Of a DNA stretch of 64,000 bases, positions 52,877-63,883 are shown one piece after another. The DNA is from Gramella sp. MT6. Its GTDB lineage: Bacteria > Bacteroidota > Bacteroidia > Flavobacteriales > Flavobacteriaceae. The notes beneath the pieces are model-generated. The model saw nothing but the letters and a program-made list of their open reading frames with translations. It ran no database searches and was not told the DNA's origin. Position 1 is the stretch's first letter. The number at the start of each line of letters is the position of its first letter. The translations under genes and the position numbers were made by a program. The stretch covers positions 3,560,501 through 3,624,500 of the forward strand of contig NZ_CP048410.1 of NCBI RefSeq assembly GCF_019357415.1, read 5' to 3'.

Positions 52877-53551
52877 ATGGTAAATGATGAGATAAAAAGG
52901 ACCTGGGAGAAGAATGCTTCAGAATGGATCAGGGCCATTGAAGGCGGGATCATAGAATCCCGGAAATTCACGAATGCGGCTATTATTGATTCAGTAGTTA
53001 GCCATAAACCTAAAAATCTTCTGGACCTCGGATGTGGCGAAGGCTGGTTAACCAGGGAATTATCCAGAACGGGAATTACATGTACCGGGAGCGATGCTTC
53101 TGCTCCCCTGATCGAAAATGCGAAGAAAAAAGGAGATCAGAACTACCTGAACCTATCTTACGAAGAAATCATATTGGATCCTAACATTACAGGAAACCCA
53201 TTTGATGCGATCATCTATAATTTCAGCCTATTTTTAAATGAAGAAACAGAACTACTCTTCAAAAGTTTAAAGACGATAATGTCTAAAAATGGTAGGATCT
53301 TTATCCAGACATTGCATCCAGCTTTCCTAATTAAAAACTCCCTTCCATATAAAAGTCAATGGATAGAAGACTCATGGGCGGGATTAAAAGGTGATTTTAA
53401 AGATCCCCATCAATGGTATATAAGAACTTTTACCGACTGGTATAAAGCATTCAATACCTGCGGTCTATACCTGGAATCCATAAAAGAACCAGTAAATAAC
53501 GAAAATCAACCTTTATCTGTGATCTTCGAATTGAGTAAGGCTACTTCATAA
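52877..53551 (+). CDS. SAM-dependent methyltransferase
   Basis: The 224-residue protein has the class I Rossmann methyltransferase motif LLDLGCGEGWLTREL (about residues 49-63). Motif II (CTGSDAS) and a FDAIIYNFSLFLN segment follow. The family includes small-molecule and UbiE-like enzymes; the substrate is unknown. It lies between the susCD block and the FtsB-like gene, probably as its own unit. Confidence 0.85.
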   Translation: MVNDEIKRTWEKNASEWIRAIEGGIIESRKFTNAAIIDSVVSHKPKNLLDLGCGEGWLTRELSRTGITCTGSDASAPLIENAKKKGDQNYLNLSYEEIILDPNITGNPFDAIIYNFSLFLNEETELLFKSLKTIMSKNGRIFIQTLHPAFLIKNSLPYKSQWIEDSWAGLKGDFKDPHQWYIRTFTDWYKAFNTCGLYLESIKEPVNNENQPLSVIFELSKATS

Positions 53552-53659
53552 CTCATTAGCAGAAATAATGATCAATCTCGATCCTTAATAATCTTTTAGT
53601 GGAAAAATCTCTGTTAGCCCGCTAAAAAGCCTTTCCTATATTTTGTATCTTAGCCGGGT

Positions 53660-53974
53660 ATGAAATTTAAAGACCTGCGTAAAAAACCCTGGTTCAGAAT
53701 TATTAGCAATAAATATATGCTGATAAGCCTCGTATTCGTTATATGGATGTTCTTTCTGGATACCAATTCATGGTTTATTCATCATGAACTCGATCAGGAA
53801 ATAGACGAGTTGCAGGACAATAAAGAATATTATCAAAAGGAAATCGCGAAAGATAAGGCAGTCATAGAAAAACTTCAGGATTCGGTAGAGCTTGAAAAGT
53901 TCGCCAGGCAGAAATATTACATGAAAAGGCCAGATGAAGATATCTATATAATTGAATATGACACCATAGATTAA
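53660..53974 (+). CDS. FtsB/DivIC-like septum formation initiator
   Basis: The 104-residue protein has one membrane helix (YMLISLVFVIWMFFL, about residues 19-33). A coiled coil follows (ELDQEIDELQDNKEYYQKEIAKDKAVIEKLQD), then LEKFARQKYYMKRPDEDIYII, which is the FtsB/DivIC pattern. These proteins form the FtsQLB-type divisome complex. It lies 36 bp upstream of mutA and may share a promoter with the mutase genes. The conserved order with methylmalonyl-CoA mutase is familiar in flavobacteria. Confidence 0.88.
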   Translation: MKFKDLRKKPWFRIISNKYMLISLVFVIWMFFLDTNSWFIHHELDQEIDELQDNKEYYQKEIAKDKAVIEKLQDSVELEKFARQKYYMKRPDEDIYIIEYDTID

Positions 53975-54010
53975 GGTTTTCGCTAATCTTTCCAACCAAA
54001 ATCAACGAGA

Positions 54011-55402
54011 ATGAAAAAATTGTTATTTCAGGAATTTGAAGAAGTTTCTGCAAAACAATGGAAACAAAAGATCCAGGCCGATCTAAAGGGTGCCGATTAT
54101 AATGAGAAATTGGTTACCAAAACCCTTCACGGTATAGACATTAAACCATTTTACTCCTCAGAGGATTTGCAGGAAACACTTCAGGTTTCAAATCCCGCTC
54201 ACTGGAATATTTGCGAAAAAATATATGTTACTTCTGCCGAAACCGCCAATAAAAAGGCGCTGGATAGATTGCAGAAAGGAACCGAAGCGCTATGGTTTAT
54301 TTTACCCTCACAAGAAATCGATTTCGCTGAACTTTTTAAAGATCTTCCCGCAGGGATCACGGTCTATTTAAAACCAGAATTTCTTGATGCGGAATACGTT
54401 CAGAAATTGAATGAATTTATAGCAGGTAAGGATCTTAAGGTATTTCTTCAGACCGATATCATTGGAAAACTGGCCAGATCTGGAAACTGGTTTGACAGCT
54501 TAAAAGCAGACCATTCAGAACTTGAGAAGATCCTGAATAACTCTTCAAATTTAGAGTCGGCTGTTAGTATAGACCTGGGATTATATCAAAATGCAGGGGC
54601 TAATATTCCGCAACAACTGGCCTACTCCATTGCCCATGTCACCGAGTATTTAAATCACTTGGATCAACTTGAATTTTCAGAGAAGGAAAAATCAAAATTT
54701 ACCTTTCAGTTTATCGTTTCGGTAGGCTCAGATTATTTCTTTGAGATCTCAAAGATCAGGGCACTTAGATGGATATTGGCGACAGTAGCAGAAGAATTCG
54801 GTTTCAAAACAGATTGTCATATTGTGGCCCAACCAACAAAACGAACTAAAACATTGTATGACTATAATGTGAATTTCCTACGTACAACTACTGAAGGTAT
54901 GAGTGCGATCCTGGGAGGGGCAGATTCTATTTACAACATGCCATATGATGCCATTTATCATAAGGACAATGAATTTGGAGACCGCATAGCCCGGAATCAG
55001 TTGCTTATCATGAGGAATGAGAGTTACCTGGATAAAGTTGGTAATGTGGCTGAAGGCACCTATTATATTGAAACCCTGACGAAACAACTTGCTGAAAAAG
55101 CACTGGAAATCTTCAAGGAAATTGAAAAAGGCGGAGGCTTTTTGAAAGAATTAAAATCTGGAGTCATTCAAAAGAAAATAAAAGAAAGTGCTGCAGCAGA
55201 ACAGGAGAAATTCAATAACGGAGATCTTGTCCTAATAGGAACAAATAAGTTCGAAAATCCAGATGACAAAATGCAGGATGATATTGAGTTATACCCATTC
55301 CTGAAAAAAAATCCGAGAAAAATTTTAATTGAACCTATACTTGAGAAACGGCTGAGTGAAGAGAGTGAACAGAAGAGATTAGAAAAAGAAAAACAAAGCT
55401 AG
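54011..55402 (+). CDS. mutA: Methylmalonyl-CoA mutase small subunit
   Basis: The 463-residue protein is a partner of MutB. It lacks the B12-binding domain and retains a TIM-barrel-like fold ([34 protein letters not shown] and [30 protein letters not shown]). It forms a heterodimer with the large subunit and has no catalytic cobalamin site. The 23-bp gap to mutB and shared context mark an operon. Confidence 0.9.
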   Translation: MKKLLFQEFEEVSAKQWKQKIQADLKGADYNEKLVTKTLHGIDIKPFYSSEDLQETLQVSNPAHWNICEKIYVTSAETANKKALDRLQKGTEALWFILPSQEIDFAELFKDLPAGITVYLKPEFLDAEYVQKLNEFIAGKDLKVFLQTDIIGKLARSGNWFDSLKADHSELEKILNNSSNLESAVSIDLGLYQNAGANIPQQLAYSIAHVTEYLNHLDQLEFSEKEKSKFTFQFIVSVGSDYFFEISKIRALRWILATVAEEFGFKTDCHIVAQPTKRTKTLYDYNVNFLRTTTEGMSAILGGADSIYNMPYDAIYHKDNEFGDRIARNQLLIMRNESYLDKVGNVAEGTYYIETLTKQLAEKALEIFKEIEKGGGFLKELKSGVIQKKIKESAAAEQEKFNNGDLVLIGTNKFENPDDKMQDDIELYPFLKKNPRKILIEPILEKRLSEESEQKRLEKEKQS

Positions 55403-55425
55403 CCAACCCAATAAAATTAAGATTT

Positions 55426-57558
55426 ATGCAACGCAAAGATCTTCAAAATATAAGCCTTGCCGATAAGGAGTTCTCCAGTAGAAAACCTGATTCGCAAAAG
55501 GAAACTTTTAAAACACCTGAGGAAATTGAGATCAAGACCTCATATTCCAAAGAAGATATTTCAGAAGCTGAACATTTGAATTTTGCTGCTGGTATCCCAC
55601 CTTATTTGCGCGGACCTTACAGCACCATGTATGTAAGCAGACCATGGACAATACGCCAGTATGCAGGATTTTCAACCGCTGAAGAAAGCAATGCTTTTTA
55701 CAGAAGAAACCTTGCTGCAGGCCAGAAAGGACTTTCGGTAGCATTCGACCTCCCAACGCATCGTGGTTATGATTCAGATCATGAACGAGTTGTAGGTGAT
55801 GTCGGAAAAGCCGGGGTAGCCATAGATTCAGTAGAGGATATGAAGATCCTATTTGATCAGATCCCGCTGGATAAAATGTCGGTTTCCATGACCATGAATG
55901 GAGCGGTGCTTCCTATCATGGCCTTTTATATAGTTGCTGCCGAAGAACAGGGAGTAAAGCCAGAACAACTTTCAGGAACCATACAGAATGATATTCTGAA
56001 GGAGTTCATGGTTAGAAATACCTACATCTACCCTCCTACTCCATCGATGAAGATCATATCAGACATATTTGAGTATACTTCTCAAAATATGCCAAAGTTC
56101 AATAGTATTAGTATTTCCGGATATCATATGCAGGAAGCCGGTGCGACCTGCGATATTGAGCTGGCTTATACTTTAGCTGACGGATTGGAATACATTAGAA
56201 AAGGTTTGGATGCGGGAATGGATATTGACAGTTTCGCTCCAAGACTTTCCTTTTTCTGGGCAATCGGGATGAACCATTTTATGGAGATCGCGAAAATGCG
56301 AGCAGCAAGAATGTTGTGGGCAAAACTGGTAAAACAGTTCAATCCTAAAAATCCAAAATCCCTTTCATTAAGAACCCATTCCCAAACCAGTGGATGGAGC
56401 TTAACTGAACAGGATCCCTTTAATAATGTCGCGAGAACCTGCATAGAAGCTGCTGCAGCTGCTTTTGGCGGAACCCAGAGTTTACATACCAATGCACTGG
56501 ATGAAGCCATTGCACTGCCAACAGATTTTTCAGCAAGGATCGCCAGAAATACTCAATTATACCTGCAGCAGGAAACCAATATTACCAAAACTGTAGATCC
56601 GTGGGCAGGAAGTTTTTATGTAGAAAAATTAACGGAGCAGATCGCTGAACAGGCCTGGAAGCTTATTGAAGAAGTTGAAGAACTGGGCGGAATGACCAAA
56701 GCTATTGAAGCAGGAATTCCAAAAATGAGAATTGAGGAAGCTGCTGCCAGAAAACAGGCTAGAATAGATAGCGAGACCGATGTGATCGTAGGGGTCAATA
56801 AATACCGCCTGGAAAAAGAAGATGAACTGGTCACCCTTGAAGTAGACAACCAAACGGTTAGAAAACAGCAGGTAGCCAGACTTGAAAAGATCAGGACTGA
56901 AAGGAATGAAGAAAAAGTTCAGCAGTCACTGGAAAATTTAAGAAAAGCTGCTAAAGAAGAAAATGCTAATTTACTGGCTCTTGCGGTAGAAGCTGCGAGA
57001 GAAAGAGCAAGTCTGGGTGAGATAAGCGATGCTTTAGAGGATGTTTACGGAAGATATAAAGCAAAAATTCAATCCTTTAGCGGAGTATATTCGAAAGAAA
57101 TGAAAGATAACAGTTCGTTTAATAAAGCAAGAGAACTGGCCGATATATTTGCCGAAATGGAAGGTCGCCGGCCAAGGATCATGATCGCTAAAATGGGCCA
57201 GGATGGCCACGACCGCGGCGCCAAAGTAGTTGCTACAGGTTATGCCGATCTTGGATTTGATGTGGATATTGGTCCTCTATTCCAGACCCCTGCGGAAGCT
57301 GCACAACAGGCTGTTGAAAATGATGTGCATATTTTAGGAGTTTCTTCCCTTGCTGCGGGACATAAAACCCTGGTTCCTCAGGTAATTGAAGAATTAAAGA
57401 AATTAGGCAGAGAAGATATTATGGTAATTGTTGGCGGGGTAATCCCATCCCAGGATTATCAATTTCTTTTTGATGCCGGTGCAGTTGCAGTTTTTGGTCC
57501 GGGTACCAAGATCAGTGATGCTGCCATACAATTATTAGAAATATTAATCGACGAATAA
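55426..57558 (+). CDS. mutB: Methylmalonyl-CoA mutase large subunit
   Basis: The 710-residue protein has an N-terminal TIM barrel ([40 protein letters not shown]). Its C-terminal cobalamin domain has the DGHDRG lower-ligand motif ([11 protein letters not shown]), followed by [11 protein letters not shown] and VGGVIP. It isomerises methylmalonyl-CoA to succinyl-CoA with adenosylcobalamin, feeding odd-chain or amino-acid carbon into the TCA cycle. It is complete. Confidence 0.95.
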   Translation: MQRKDLQNISLADKEFSSRKPDSQKETFKTPEEIEIKTSYSKEDISEAEHLNFAAGIPPYLRGPYSTMYVSRPWTIRQYAGFSTAEESNAFYRRNLAAGQKGLSVAFDLPTHRGYDSDHERVVGDVGKAGVAIDSVEDMKILFDQIPLDKMSVSMTMNGAVLPIMAFYIVAAEEQGVKPEQLSGTIQNDILKEFMVRNTYIYPPTPSMKIISDIFEYTSQNMPKFNSISISGYHMQEAGATCDIELAYTLADGLEYIRKGLDAGMDIDSFAPRLSFFWAIGMNHFMEIAKMRAARMLWAKLVKQFNPKNPKSLSLRTHSQTSGWSLTEQDPFNNVARTCIEAAAAAFGGTQSLHTNALDEAIALPTDFSARIARNTQLYLQQETNITKTVDPWAGSFYVEKLTEQIAEQAWKLIEEVEELGGMTKAIEAGIPKMRIEEAAARKQARIDSETDVIVGVNKYRLEKEDELVTLEVDNQTVRKQQVARLEKIRTERNEEKVQQSLENLRKAAKEENANLLALAVEAARERASLGEISDALEDVYGRYKAKIQSFSGVYSKEMKDNSSFNKARELADIFAEMEGRRPRIMIAKMGQDGHDRGAKVVATGYADLGFDVDIGPLFQTPAEAAQQAVENDVHILGVSSLAAGHKTLVPQVIEELKKLGREDIMVIVGGVIPSQDYQFLFDAGAVAVFGPGTKISDAAIQLLEILIDE

Positions 57559-57573
57559 AAACCAACCAACAAT

Positions 57574-58455
57574 ATGGATTTAAAGAAAAAAATGCTTCGG
57601 GACGATGCTCTTGAAGGGAAAAATATTATCGTAACCGGAGGAGGAAGCGGACTTGGAAAATCAATGACCAAATACTTTCTTGAACTTGGTGCGAATGTAG
57701 CCATCACTTCCAGGAATATAGAAAAACTTGAAAATACTGTAAAGGAACTTGAAGAAGAGACCGGCGGAAAATGTTTTGCGGTGCAATGTGATGTAAGACA
57801 TTATGATCAGGTTGAAGCTATGCGCGATGCAGTAGTAAAAGAATTTGGATCTGTAGATATTCTACTGAACAACGCTGCCGGAAACTTCATTTCTCCTACT
57901 GAAAGATTAAGTGCGAATGCTTTTGACACAATTATAGATATTGTATTGAAAGGAAGTAAGAACTGTACCCTGGCTCTTGGTAAACACTGGATAGATAAGA
58001 AGGAAGAAAATAAGACCATCCTTAATATAGTGACTACTTATGCCTGGACGGGTTCAGCTTATGTTGTGCCGAGTGCAACTGCAAAAGCCGGAGTATTAGC
58101 AATGACCAGATCTCTAGCCGTGGAATGGGCTAAATATGGAATCAGATCCAATGCCATCGCTCCCGGTCCCTTCCCTACCAAAGGTGCATGGGACAGGCTT
58201 TTACCGGGTGATCTGAAAGAGAAATTCGATCTTGCTAAAAAAGTACCCTTAAAAAGAGTTGGTGATCATCAGGAGCTCGCCAACCTTGCCGCTTACCTGG
58301 TTTCAGATTTTTCTGCTTATGTAAATGGTGAGGTTATCACCATAGACGGTGGAGAATGGCTAAAAGGAGCCGGACAGTTCAATTTACTGGAAGCAGTTCC
58401 TGAAGAAATGTGGGATATGCTGGAAAATATGATCAAGTCTAAGAAGAACGGCTAA
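57574..58455 (+). CDS. SDR-family 2,4-dienoyl-CoA reductase-like protein
   Basis: The 293-residue Rossmann protein has TGGGSGLGKSMTK for NADP. Its catalytic region reads YAWTGSAYVVPSATAKAGV, with SxxxK in place of the usual YxxxK, as in mitochondrial-type 2,4-dienoyl-CoA reductases (DECR1). The C-terminal GPFPTKGAWDRL and GGEWLKGAGQFNLL segments fit that group. It would help degrade unsaturated fatty acids. It is 15 bp after mutB and likely cotranscribed. Confidence 0.82.
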   Translation: MDLKKKMLRDDALEGKNIIVTGGGSGLGKSMTKYFLELGANVAITSRNIEKLENTVKELEEETGGKCFAVQCDVRHYDQVEAMRDAVVKEFGSVDILLNNAAGNFISPTERLSANAFDTIIDIVLKGSKNCTLALGKHWIDKKEENKTILNIVTTYAWTGSAYVVPSATAKAGVLAMTRSLAVEWAKYGIRSNAIAPGPFPTKGAWDRLLPGDLKEKFDLAKKVPLKRVGDHQELANLAAYLVSDFSAYVNGEVITIDGGEWLKGAGQFNLLEAVPEEMWDMLENMIKSKKNG

Positions 58456-58480
58456 AAGAGGTCAGTAATAAATTTTATTC

Positions 58481-58530
58481 AAAAACCGTATCGATTCCTG
58501 AAATTCGCAGGATTTGATCCGGTTTTTATT
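58481..58530 (+). terminator. Terminator after the mutAB operon
   Basis: An imperfect extended stem (AAAAACCG with CGGTTTTT, plus an inner TCCTG/CAGGA) followed by T residues. Confidence 0.6.
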
Positions 58531-58638
58531 TTACAGCATACCGTTAAACTTTTTCGTTAAAAATATACCGGTTTTATGAGAATCTTTCTGAAAAATTCTA
58601 TCTTACAGACATATTTAATAACACCTATATAAATTTTT

Positions 58639-61467
58639 ATGAAAAATTACTTTACCAGTACCTTTTGGGTATTATTTCTGGTTGTGACCAACTTTGCTTT
58701 GGCGCAAAACAAAACACCAGAAAAGATCCCAACAGACCCCAATGTAAAAATTGGTAAGCTAGACAACGGACTTACTTATTATATTAGAAATAATGGGAAA
58801 CCGGAAGACAAATTAGAATTAAGACTTGCCATAAAAGCCGGGTCTATTCTCGAGACAGACGAACAGCGGGGACTTGCTCATTTCGTTGAGCACATGAACT
58901 TTAATGGCACCAAAAACTTTGAGAAAAATGAATTAGTAGACTATCTGCAAAGTATAGGTGTAAAATTTGGCGCAGACCTCAATGCCTATACCAGTTTTGA
59001 CGAAACAGTCTATATTTTACCTATTCCCAGTGATGATCCTGAAAAATTAGAAGGTGGATTCACTGTTCTGGAAGATTGGGCACATAATGCCCTTTTAACT
59101 GAAGAAGCTATCGACGGGGAACGTGGAGTGGTTCTGGAAGAATACCGCTTAGGTCTAGGTCCGGATAAGCGTATGATGCAGGAATACCTTCCTAAGGTTA
59201 TGTATAATTCAAGGTATGCTGAAAGATTACCAATTGGCAAAAAAGAAGTGATTCAAAATGCAGATTATGAAACCATTCGTAGTTACTATAAAGATTGGTA
59301 CAGACCAGGTTTGATGGCTGTTATCGCCGTTGGCGACCTGGATATTGAAACTATAGAAGAAAAAATAAAATCACATTTTTCAAATCTTGAAGCCAGAGAA
59401 AATCCGGTTGAAAGAAAAGAATATGGAGTTCCTAATCATGACGAGACTTTTGTAGCGATTGCATCAGATCCCGAGGCCAATTTTAGTAGAGTTCAGATCT
59501 ATTATAAGGATTTGGAAGAAGCTAAAGATGTAGTTACCATAGATGATTATAAGGAGAAGCTAGAGCAAAATATGTTCTCTACCATGATCAATAACAGGCT
59601 TGAAGAACTTGCCAACAGCCCTACTCCACCTTTCACTTACGGATATTCTTATTATGGCAGTACTTATTCTCCTTTAAAAAATGCTTATCAGTCCTTTGCC
59701 ATGACCGGTGAAAATGATCAGTTAACTGCTTTAAGAGCCCTGGTTACTGAAAATGAGAGAGTTAAAAGATATGGTTTCAATCAGAATGAATTCGAACGTG
59801 CCAAAAAGGAATATTTAGCCAGACTGGAAAAAGAGTATAAAGATCGTGATAAGCAGGAAAGTAACCGACTTGTAAATCAATACGTATATAATTTCCTTGA
59901 AAATTCACCGATCCCGGGAACTGAATGGACTTACGAGTTCGCTAAAGAAAACCTGGATGACATTAGCCTTGAAAATATTAACGCACTCATAAATGATTTT
60001 ATTCATGATGAGAACAGGGTTATCGTGCTAACCGGTCCTGCCAAGGAATCGATTAAACAAGTAACAGAAGAAGAAGTACTCGCGGTATTAAATGAAGTGG
60101 AAAATTCAGAGATCGCCGAATATTCATATGAAGAAGTTCGTGAAAACCTGATCACCGAAATGCCAACCGCGGGAAGTATTAAAGAAGTTAAGGCAAACGA
60201 CGAGCTTGGTTTTAATACGCTTATACTTAGCAATGGTGCAAAAGTAGTTTATAAAAAAACCGATTTTAAAAATGATGAGATCCTATTTTCAGCCTATAGC
60301 GCGGGAGGAACCTCTCTATATTCAGACGAGGAATTCCAGTCTACAGTATTTGCCAATGCTGGGTTAACCGAAGCGGGTGTTGGAGGCCTGGACAAGAATG
60401 AGCTCAACAAGATGATGAGCGGTAAAATTGTAAATGTGAGACCCGGAATCAGCACTTATTCTGAAGGTTTCAATGGAAGCACTACTCCAAATGATTTCGA
60501 GACCATGATGCAGATGATACATCTTTATTTTACAGATCTGAATAAAGATGAAGAAGCTTATAATTCTTTCACCACCAAGCAAAAGAATTTCTTGGGCAAC
60601 CTGATGTCTAATCCTAACTTCTATTTTCAGAATGAACTTAATAAGTTCAGAAATGAAGGCAACCCTAGACATGTAGGTTTCCCTACTCCTGAAAAATATG
60701 ATGAAATGGATTACGATCTTGCCTACGAAAAATACCAGGAAAGATTTAGTGACGCTTCAGATTTCATTTTCTACTTCGTAGGAAATATCGATGAAGAGAA
60801 ATTAAAGGAATTCTCTTCTAAATATATTGCCAGTCTTCCATCTAATAATTCTGAAGAAGATTACAAAGAACCAACTTTTCGTGAAAACACAGATTATTAC
60901 AGGGAAAAAACGGTTTATAAAGGTTCAGATCCAAAGAGCCGTGTAAGCATCATCTGGAATGGTGAAACTGAATATGATGAGGAAGACGACCTTGCTCTAA
61001 CTGCTCTGTCGGAGGTCTTGACCATTAAACTGGTTGAAGAACTACGTGAGGAAGAAGGCGGAGTGTATGGTGTAGGAGCGCGTGGAAACATGTCTAAGAT
61101 CCCATACGAAAGTTACAATTTCTCCATTGGGTTCCCTTGTGGGCCTGAAAATGTTGAAAAATTAACCGAAGCGGCATTGGCTGAAGTTGAGAAGATTAGA
61201 GAAAATGGTCCAACAGAAGAGGACCTTGCAAAGGTCAAGGAAACCTTTAAACTACAGCGAAAAGAAAAGCTTAAGGAAAATAAATTCTGGATAGATCAGC
61301 TGGAAAAAGCCGATAGTGAGAATTATGACCTTTCGGAAATCAAGGATTACAACGAAATGGTTGAGGAGCTTGAAGCAGACGACCTTCAGAAAATGGCTGA
61401 AAAATATCTTAATGACAATTATCTATTAGGAGTTTTAATGCCTGAAACTGAAGAATCAGCAAACTAA
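58639..61467 (+). CDS. Secreted M16-family zinc metalloprotease
   Basis: The 942-residue protein has a signal peptide (FLVVTNFALAQ). The N-terminal peptidase domain carries the inverted zinc motif HFVEH near residues 81-85. A second M16-like half lacks that motif, as is normal for full-length pitrilysin-type enzymes. It is predicted to be periplasmic, degrading peptides. It is monocistronic with a strong terminator. Confidence 0.93.
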   Translation: MKNYFTSTFWVLFLVVTNFALAQNKTPEKIPTDPNVKIGKLDNGLTYYIRNNGKPEDKLELRLAIKAGSILETDEQRGLAHFVEHMNFNGTKNFEKNELVDYLQSIGVKFGADLNAYTSFDETVYILPIPSDDPEKLEGGFTVLEDWAHNALLTEEAIDGERGVVLEEYRLGLGPDKRMMQEYLPKVMYNSRYAERLPIGKKEVIQNADYETIRSYYKDWYRPGLMAVIAVGDLDIETIEEKIKSHFSNLEARENPVERKEYGVPNHDETFVAIASDPEANFSRVQIYYKDLEEAKDVVTIDDYKEKLEQNMFSTMINNRLEELANSPTPPFTYGYSYYGSTYSPLKNAYQSFAMTGENDQLTALRALVTENERVKRYGFNQNEFERAKKEYLARLEKEYKDRDKQESNRLVNQYVYNFLENSPIPGTEWTYEFAKENLDDISLENINALINDFIHDENRVIVLTGPAKESIKQVTEEEVLAVLNEVENSEIAEYSYEEVRENLITEMPTAGSIKEVKANDELGFNTLILSNGAKVVYKKTDFKNDEILFSAYSAGGTSLYSDEEFQSTVFANAGLTEAGVGGLDKNELNKMMSGKIVNVRPGISTYSEGFNGSTTPNDFETMMQMIHLYFTDLNKDEEAYNSFTTKQKNFLGNLMSNPNFYFQNELNKFRNEGNPRHVGFPTPEKYDEMDYDLAYEKYQERFSDASDFIFYFVGNIDEEKLKEFSSKYIASLPSNNSEEDYKEPTFRENTDYYREKTVYKGSDPKSRVSIIWNGETEYDEEDDLALTALSEVLTIKLVEELREEEGGVYGVGARGNMSKIPYESYNFSIGFPCGPENVEKLTEAALAEVEKIRENGPTEEDLAKVKETFKLQRKEKLKENKFWIDQLEKADSENYDLSEIKDYNEMVEELEADDLQKMAEKYLNDNYLLGVLMPETEESAN

Positions 61468-61500
61468 AAAAGAGGTTTATAATTTTTATGAACAATCTTT

Positions 61501-61543
61501 AAAACCGGTATTTCCATATAACTACGGAAATACCGGTTTTTCT
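61501..61543 (+). terminator. Terminator after the M16 protease
   Basis: A perfect 15-bp stem (61501-61515 with 61526-61540) followed by T residues. Confidence 0.9.
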
Positions 61544-61620
61544 TTAGAAGCTGTTAACAATTTCATTTTCTAAACCTATAATAAATTGTATTTTTACCTT
61601 TCAAAAATCATACATTTTTA

Positions 61621-62382
61621 ATGGGTAAAATCATTGCTATTGCCAACCAAAAGGGAGGCGTGGGTAAAACCACAACATCTGTGAACCTTGCTGCTTCGCT
61701 TGGGGTTCTGGAAAAAAAGATATTATTGATTGATGCCGATCCTCAGGCTAACGCTACCTCAGGTCTTGGTATAGACGTAGAAGAGGTTGAAAAGGGTACT
61801 TACCAGTTACTGGAACACTCCATAAAAGCCGAAGAGGCGATCCTAAAGACCAGTTCACCAAATCTGGATATTATCCCGGCGCATATTGATCTTGTTGCCA
61901 TAGAAATTGAACTGGTAGACCAGGAGAACAGGGAATCTATGCTTAAAAAGGCAATAGAACCACTTAGAGACAAATATGATTTTATACTGATAGATTGTGC
62001 TCCTTCCCTGGGATTATTGACGCTGAATGCGCTTACAGCTTCAGATTCAGTAATAATTCCAATCCAATGTGAGTATTTCGCACTGGAAGGTTTGGGCAAA
62101 TTATTAAACACTATCAAAAGTGTTCAGAAGATCCATAATAATAAACTGGATATCGAAGGTCTGCTATTAACTATGTATGATTCGAGATTAAGACTTTCTA
62201 ATCAGGTTGTGGAAGAGGTTAAGAAACATTTTGACGAAATGGTCTTTGAAACAATCATTCAGCGAAATGTACGTTTAAGTGAAGCGCCCAGTTATGGAGA
62301 AAGTATCATTAACTATGATGCTTCAAGCAAAGGAGCCAGCAATTATTTGAGCCTGGCACATGAAATTATCAAGAAAAATTAA
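61621..62382 (+). CDS. parA: Chromosome-partitioning ATPase ParA
   Basis: The 253-residue protein has the deviant Walker A (QKGGVGKTTT, residues 10-19). IDADPQANATSGLG and the FILIDCAPSLGLLTLNALTA motif follow. It is a Soj/ParA of normal length that forms nucleoid gradients to move ParB-parS complexes. Its stop is 5 bp before the parB start, so they form one operon with the following DUF5683 gene. I saw no parS site in this window. Confidence 0.94.
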   Translation: MGKIIAIANQKGGVGKTTTSVNLAASLGVLEKKILLIDADPQANATSGLGIDVEEVEKGTYQLLEHSIKAEEAILKTSSPNLDIIPAHIDLVAIEIELVDQENRESMLKKAIEPLRDKYDFILIDCAPSLGLLTLNALTASDSVIIPIQCEYFALEGLGKLLNTIKSVQKIHNNKLDIEGLLLTMYDSRLRLSNQVVEEVKKHFDEMVFETIIQRNVRLSEAPSYGESIINYDASSKGASNYLSLAHEIIKKN

Positions 62383-62387
62383 GACAA

Positions 62388-63290
62388 ATGGCGAAGGCTA
62401 CCAGAAAACAAGCGTTGGGAAGAGGACTTTCAGCCCTACTGAAAGATCCGGAAAATGATATAAAATCTGCTGAGGATAAAAATGCCGACAAACTGGTTGG
62501 CCATATTGTTGAACTGGAATTGTCTTCTATAGAAGTAAATCCATTTCAGCCAAGAACTAGCTTTAACGAGGAATCTCTTAAGGAGCTTGCTTCCTCCATC
62601 CGTGAATTAGGCGTAATTCAGCCAATCACGGTAAGAAAACTTGACTTTGATAAATATCAGCTGGTTTCAGGAGAGAGAAGATACAGGGCATCTAAACTTG
62701 TTGGCCTGGATACTATCCCGGCTTATATAAGAATTGCCAATGACCAGGAATCACTGGAAATGGCGCTTGTAGAAAACATCCAGAGACAGGACCTTGATCC
62801 TATCGAGATTTCCCTCTCTTACCAGAGATTAATCGACGAGATACAGTTAACCCAGGAGCAATTAAGCGAGCGTATAGGTAAGAACCGTTCTACGATCGCG
62901 AATTACCTGAGACTCTTAAAGCTCGACCCAATCATTCAAACAGGAATGCGTGATGGCTTCTTAAGTATGGGACATGGTAGAGCACTTATTAATATTGATG
63001 ATCCCCAGAAGCAACTTGATATATACGAAAAGATTATTCAGAAATCACTTTCAGTTCGGGAAACAGAGCAACTGGTTCGTGAGCTGAATTCTGACGGAAA
63101 ACCTTCTGCTGCAACTAAAAAAGTTAGCGTCCCGAAAACCTATAAAAAAGGAGTCAAGGAATTTACTGAATACCTTGGTACCAAAGTAGATGTGAAGGTC
63201 ACAAAAAAAGGTAGTGGAAAATTAACCATCCCATTTTCTTCAGAAGAAGATTTCGAAAGGATCAAAAAATTAATCCGGGGTGAAGAGTAA
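62388..63290 (+). CDS. parB: Chromosome-partitioning protein ParB
   Basis: The 300-residue protein has the CTPase motif GERRYRAS and helix-turn-helix (LTQEQLSERIGKNRSTIANYLRLLKL), followed by a C-terminal dimerisation part. It is a normal chromosomal ParB/Spo0J that binds parS and spreads. It overlaps the next gene by 11 bp. Confidence 0.93.
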   Translation: MAKATRKQALGRGLSALLKDPENDIKSAEDKNADKLVGHIVELELSSIEVNPFQPRTSFNEESLKELASSIRELGVIQPITVRKLDFDKYQLVSGERRYRASKLVGLDTIPAYIRIANDQESLEMALVENIQRQDLDPIEISLSYQRLIDEIQLTQEQLSERIGKNRSTIANYLRLLKLDPIIQTGMRDGFLSMGHGRALINIDDPQKQLDIYEKIIQKSLSVRETEQLVRELNSDGKPSAATKKVSVPKTYKKGVKEFTEYLGTKVDVKVTKKGSGKLTIPFSSEEDFERIKKLIRGEE

Positions 63291-63882
63291 TCCTAAATTT
63301 TTCCTATTCTTTTTTCTACTGATCGCTTCGATAGCTACGGCTCAGCAGGATTCCCTGTTAGTGACTTCAGAAAAAAAATCCAGAAAAGAGCTGAAAAGAG
63401 AACAAAGGGAAAAAGACTACGAACCCTATAACGCCCTTGCTCCCGCCAAAGCAGCATTTTATTCAGCAGTTCTTCCTGGATTAGGACAGGCCTATAATGG
63501 CAGTTACTGGAAGATTCCCATAGCTTATGCCGGGATTGGAACCGGAATTTATTTCTACCTGGATAATGACAAGGAATATGATCGTTATCGTAATGCCTAT
63601 AAAGACAGACTTGCTGGAAGAAAAGATGAATTTACAGTAAATGGAGAACAAAGAATCCCAACGAACCGTTTAATCGATGCGCAGGAATTCTATCAAAAAA
63701 ATAAAGAGATTTCCATCCTGGTAACGGTTGGCGTCTATATTTTAAATATTATCGATGCCAATGTAGAGGCGCATTTAAGGCAGTTTAATGTTGACGAAGA
63801 CCTCTCAGTAAAACCAGGGCTTGATTTCGATGCCCTGACCGGCAAAACAAATTACGGACTCACACTTAATTACAGATTCTAA
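63280..63882 (+). CDS. DUF5683 family protein
   Basis: From a GTG start at 63280 the 200-residue protein has a signal peptide (FLFFFLLIASIATAQ). A conserved helical and glycine-rich domain follows (APAKAAFYSAVLPGLGQAYNGSYWKIPIAYAGIG). This is the DUF5683 pattern placed after parB in many Bacteroidota. It is likely membrane-associated and its role is unknown. It is translationally coupled to parB and followed at once by dapB. Confidence 0.88.
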   Translation: MKSNPKFFLFFFLLIASIATAQQDSLLVTSEKKSRKELKREQREKDYEPYNALAPAKAAFYSAVLPGLGQAYNGSYWKIPIAYAGIGTGIYFYLDNDKEYDRYRNAYKDRLAGRKDEFTVNGEQRIPTNRLIDAQEFYQKNKEISILVTVGVYILNIIDANVEAHLRQFNVDEDLSVKPGLDFDALTGKTNYGLTLNYRF

Positions 63883-63883
63883 T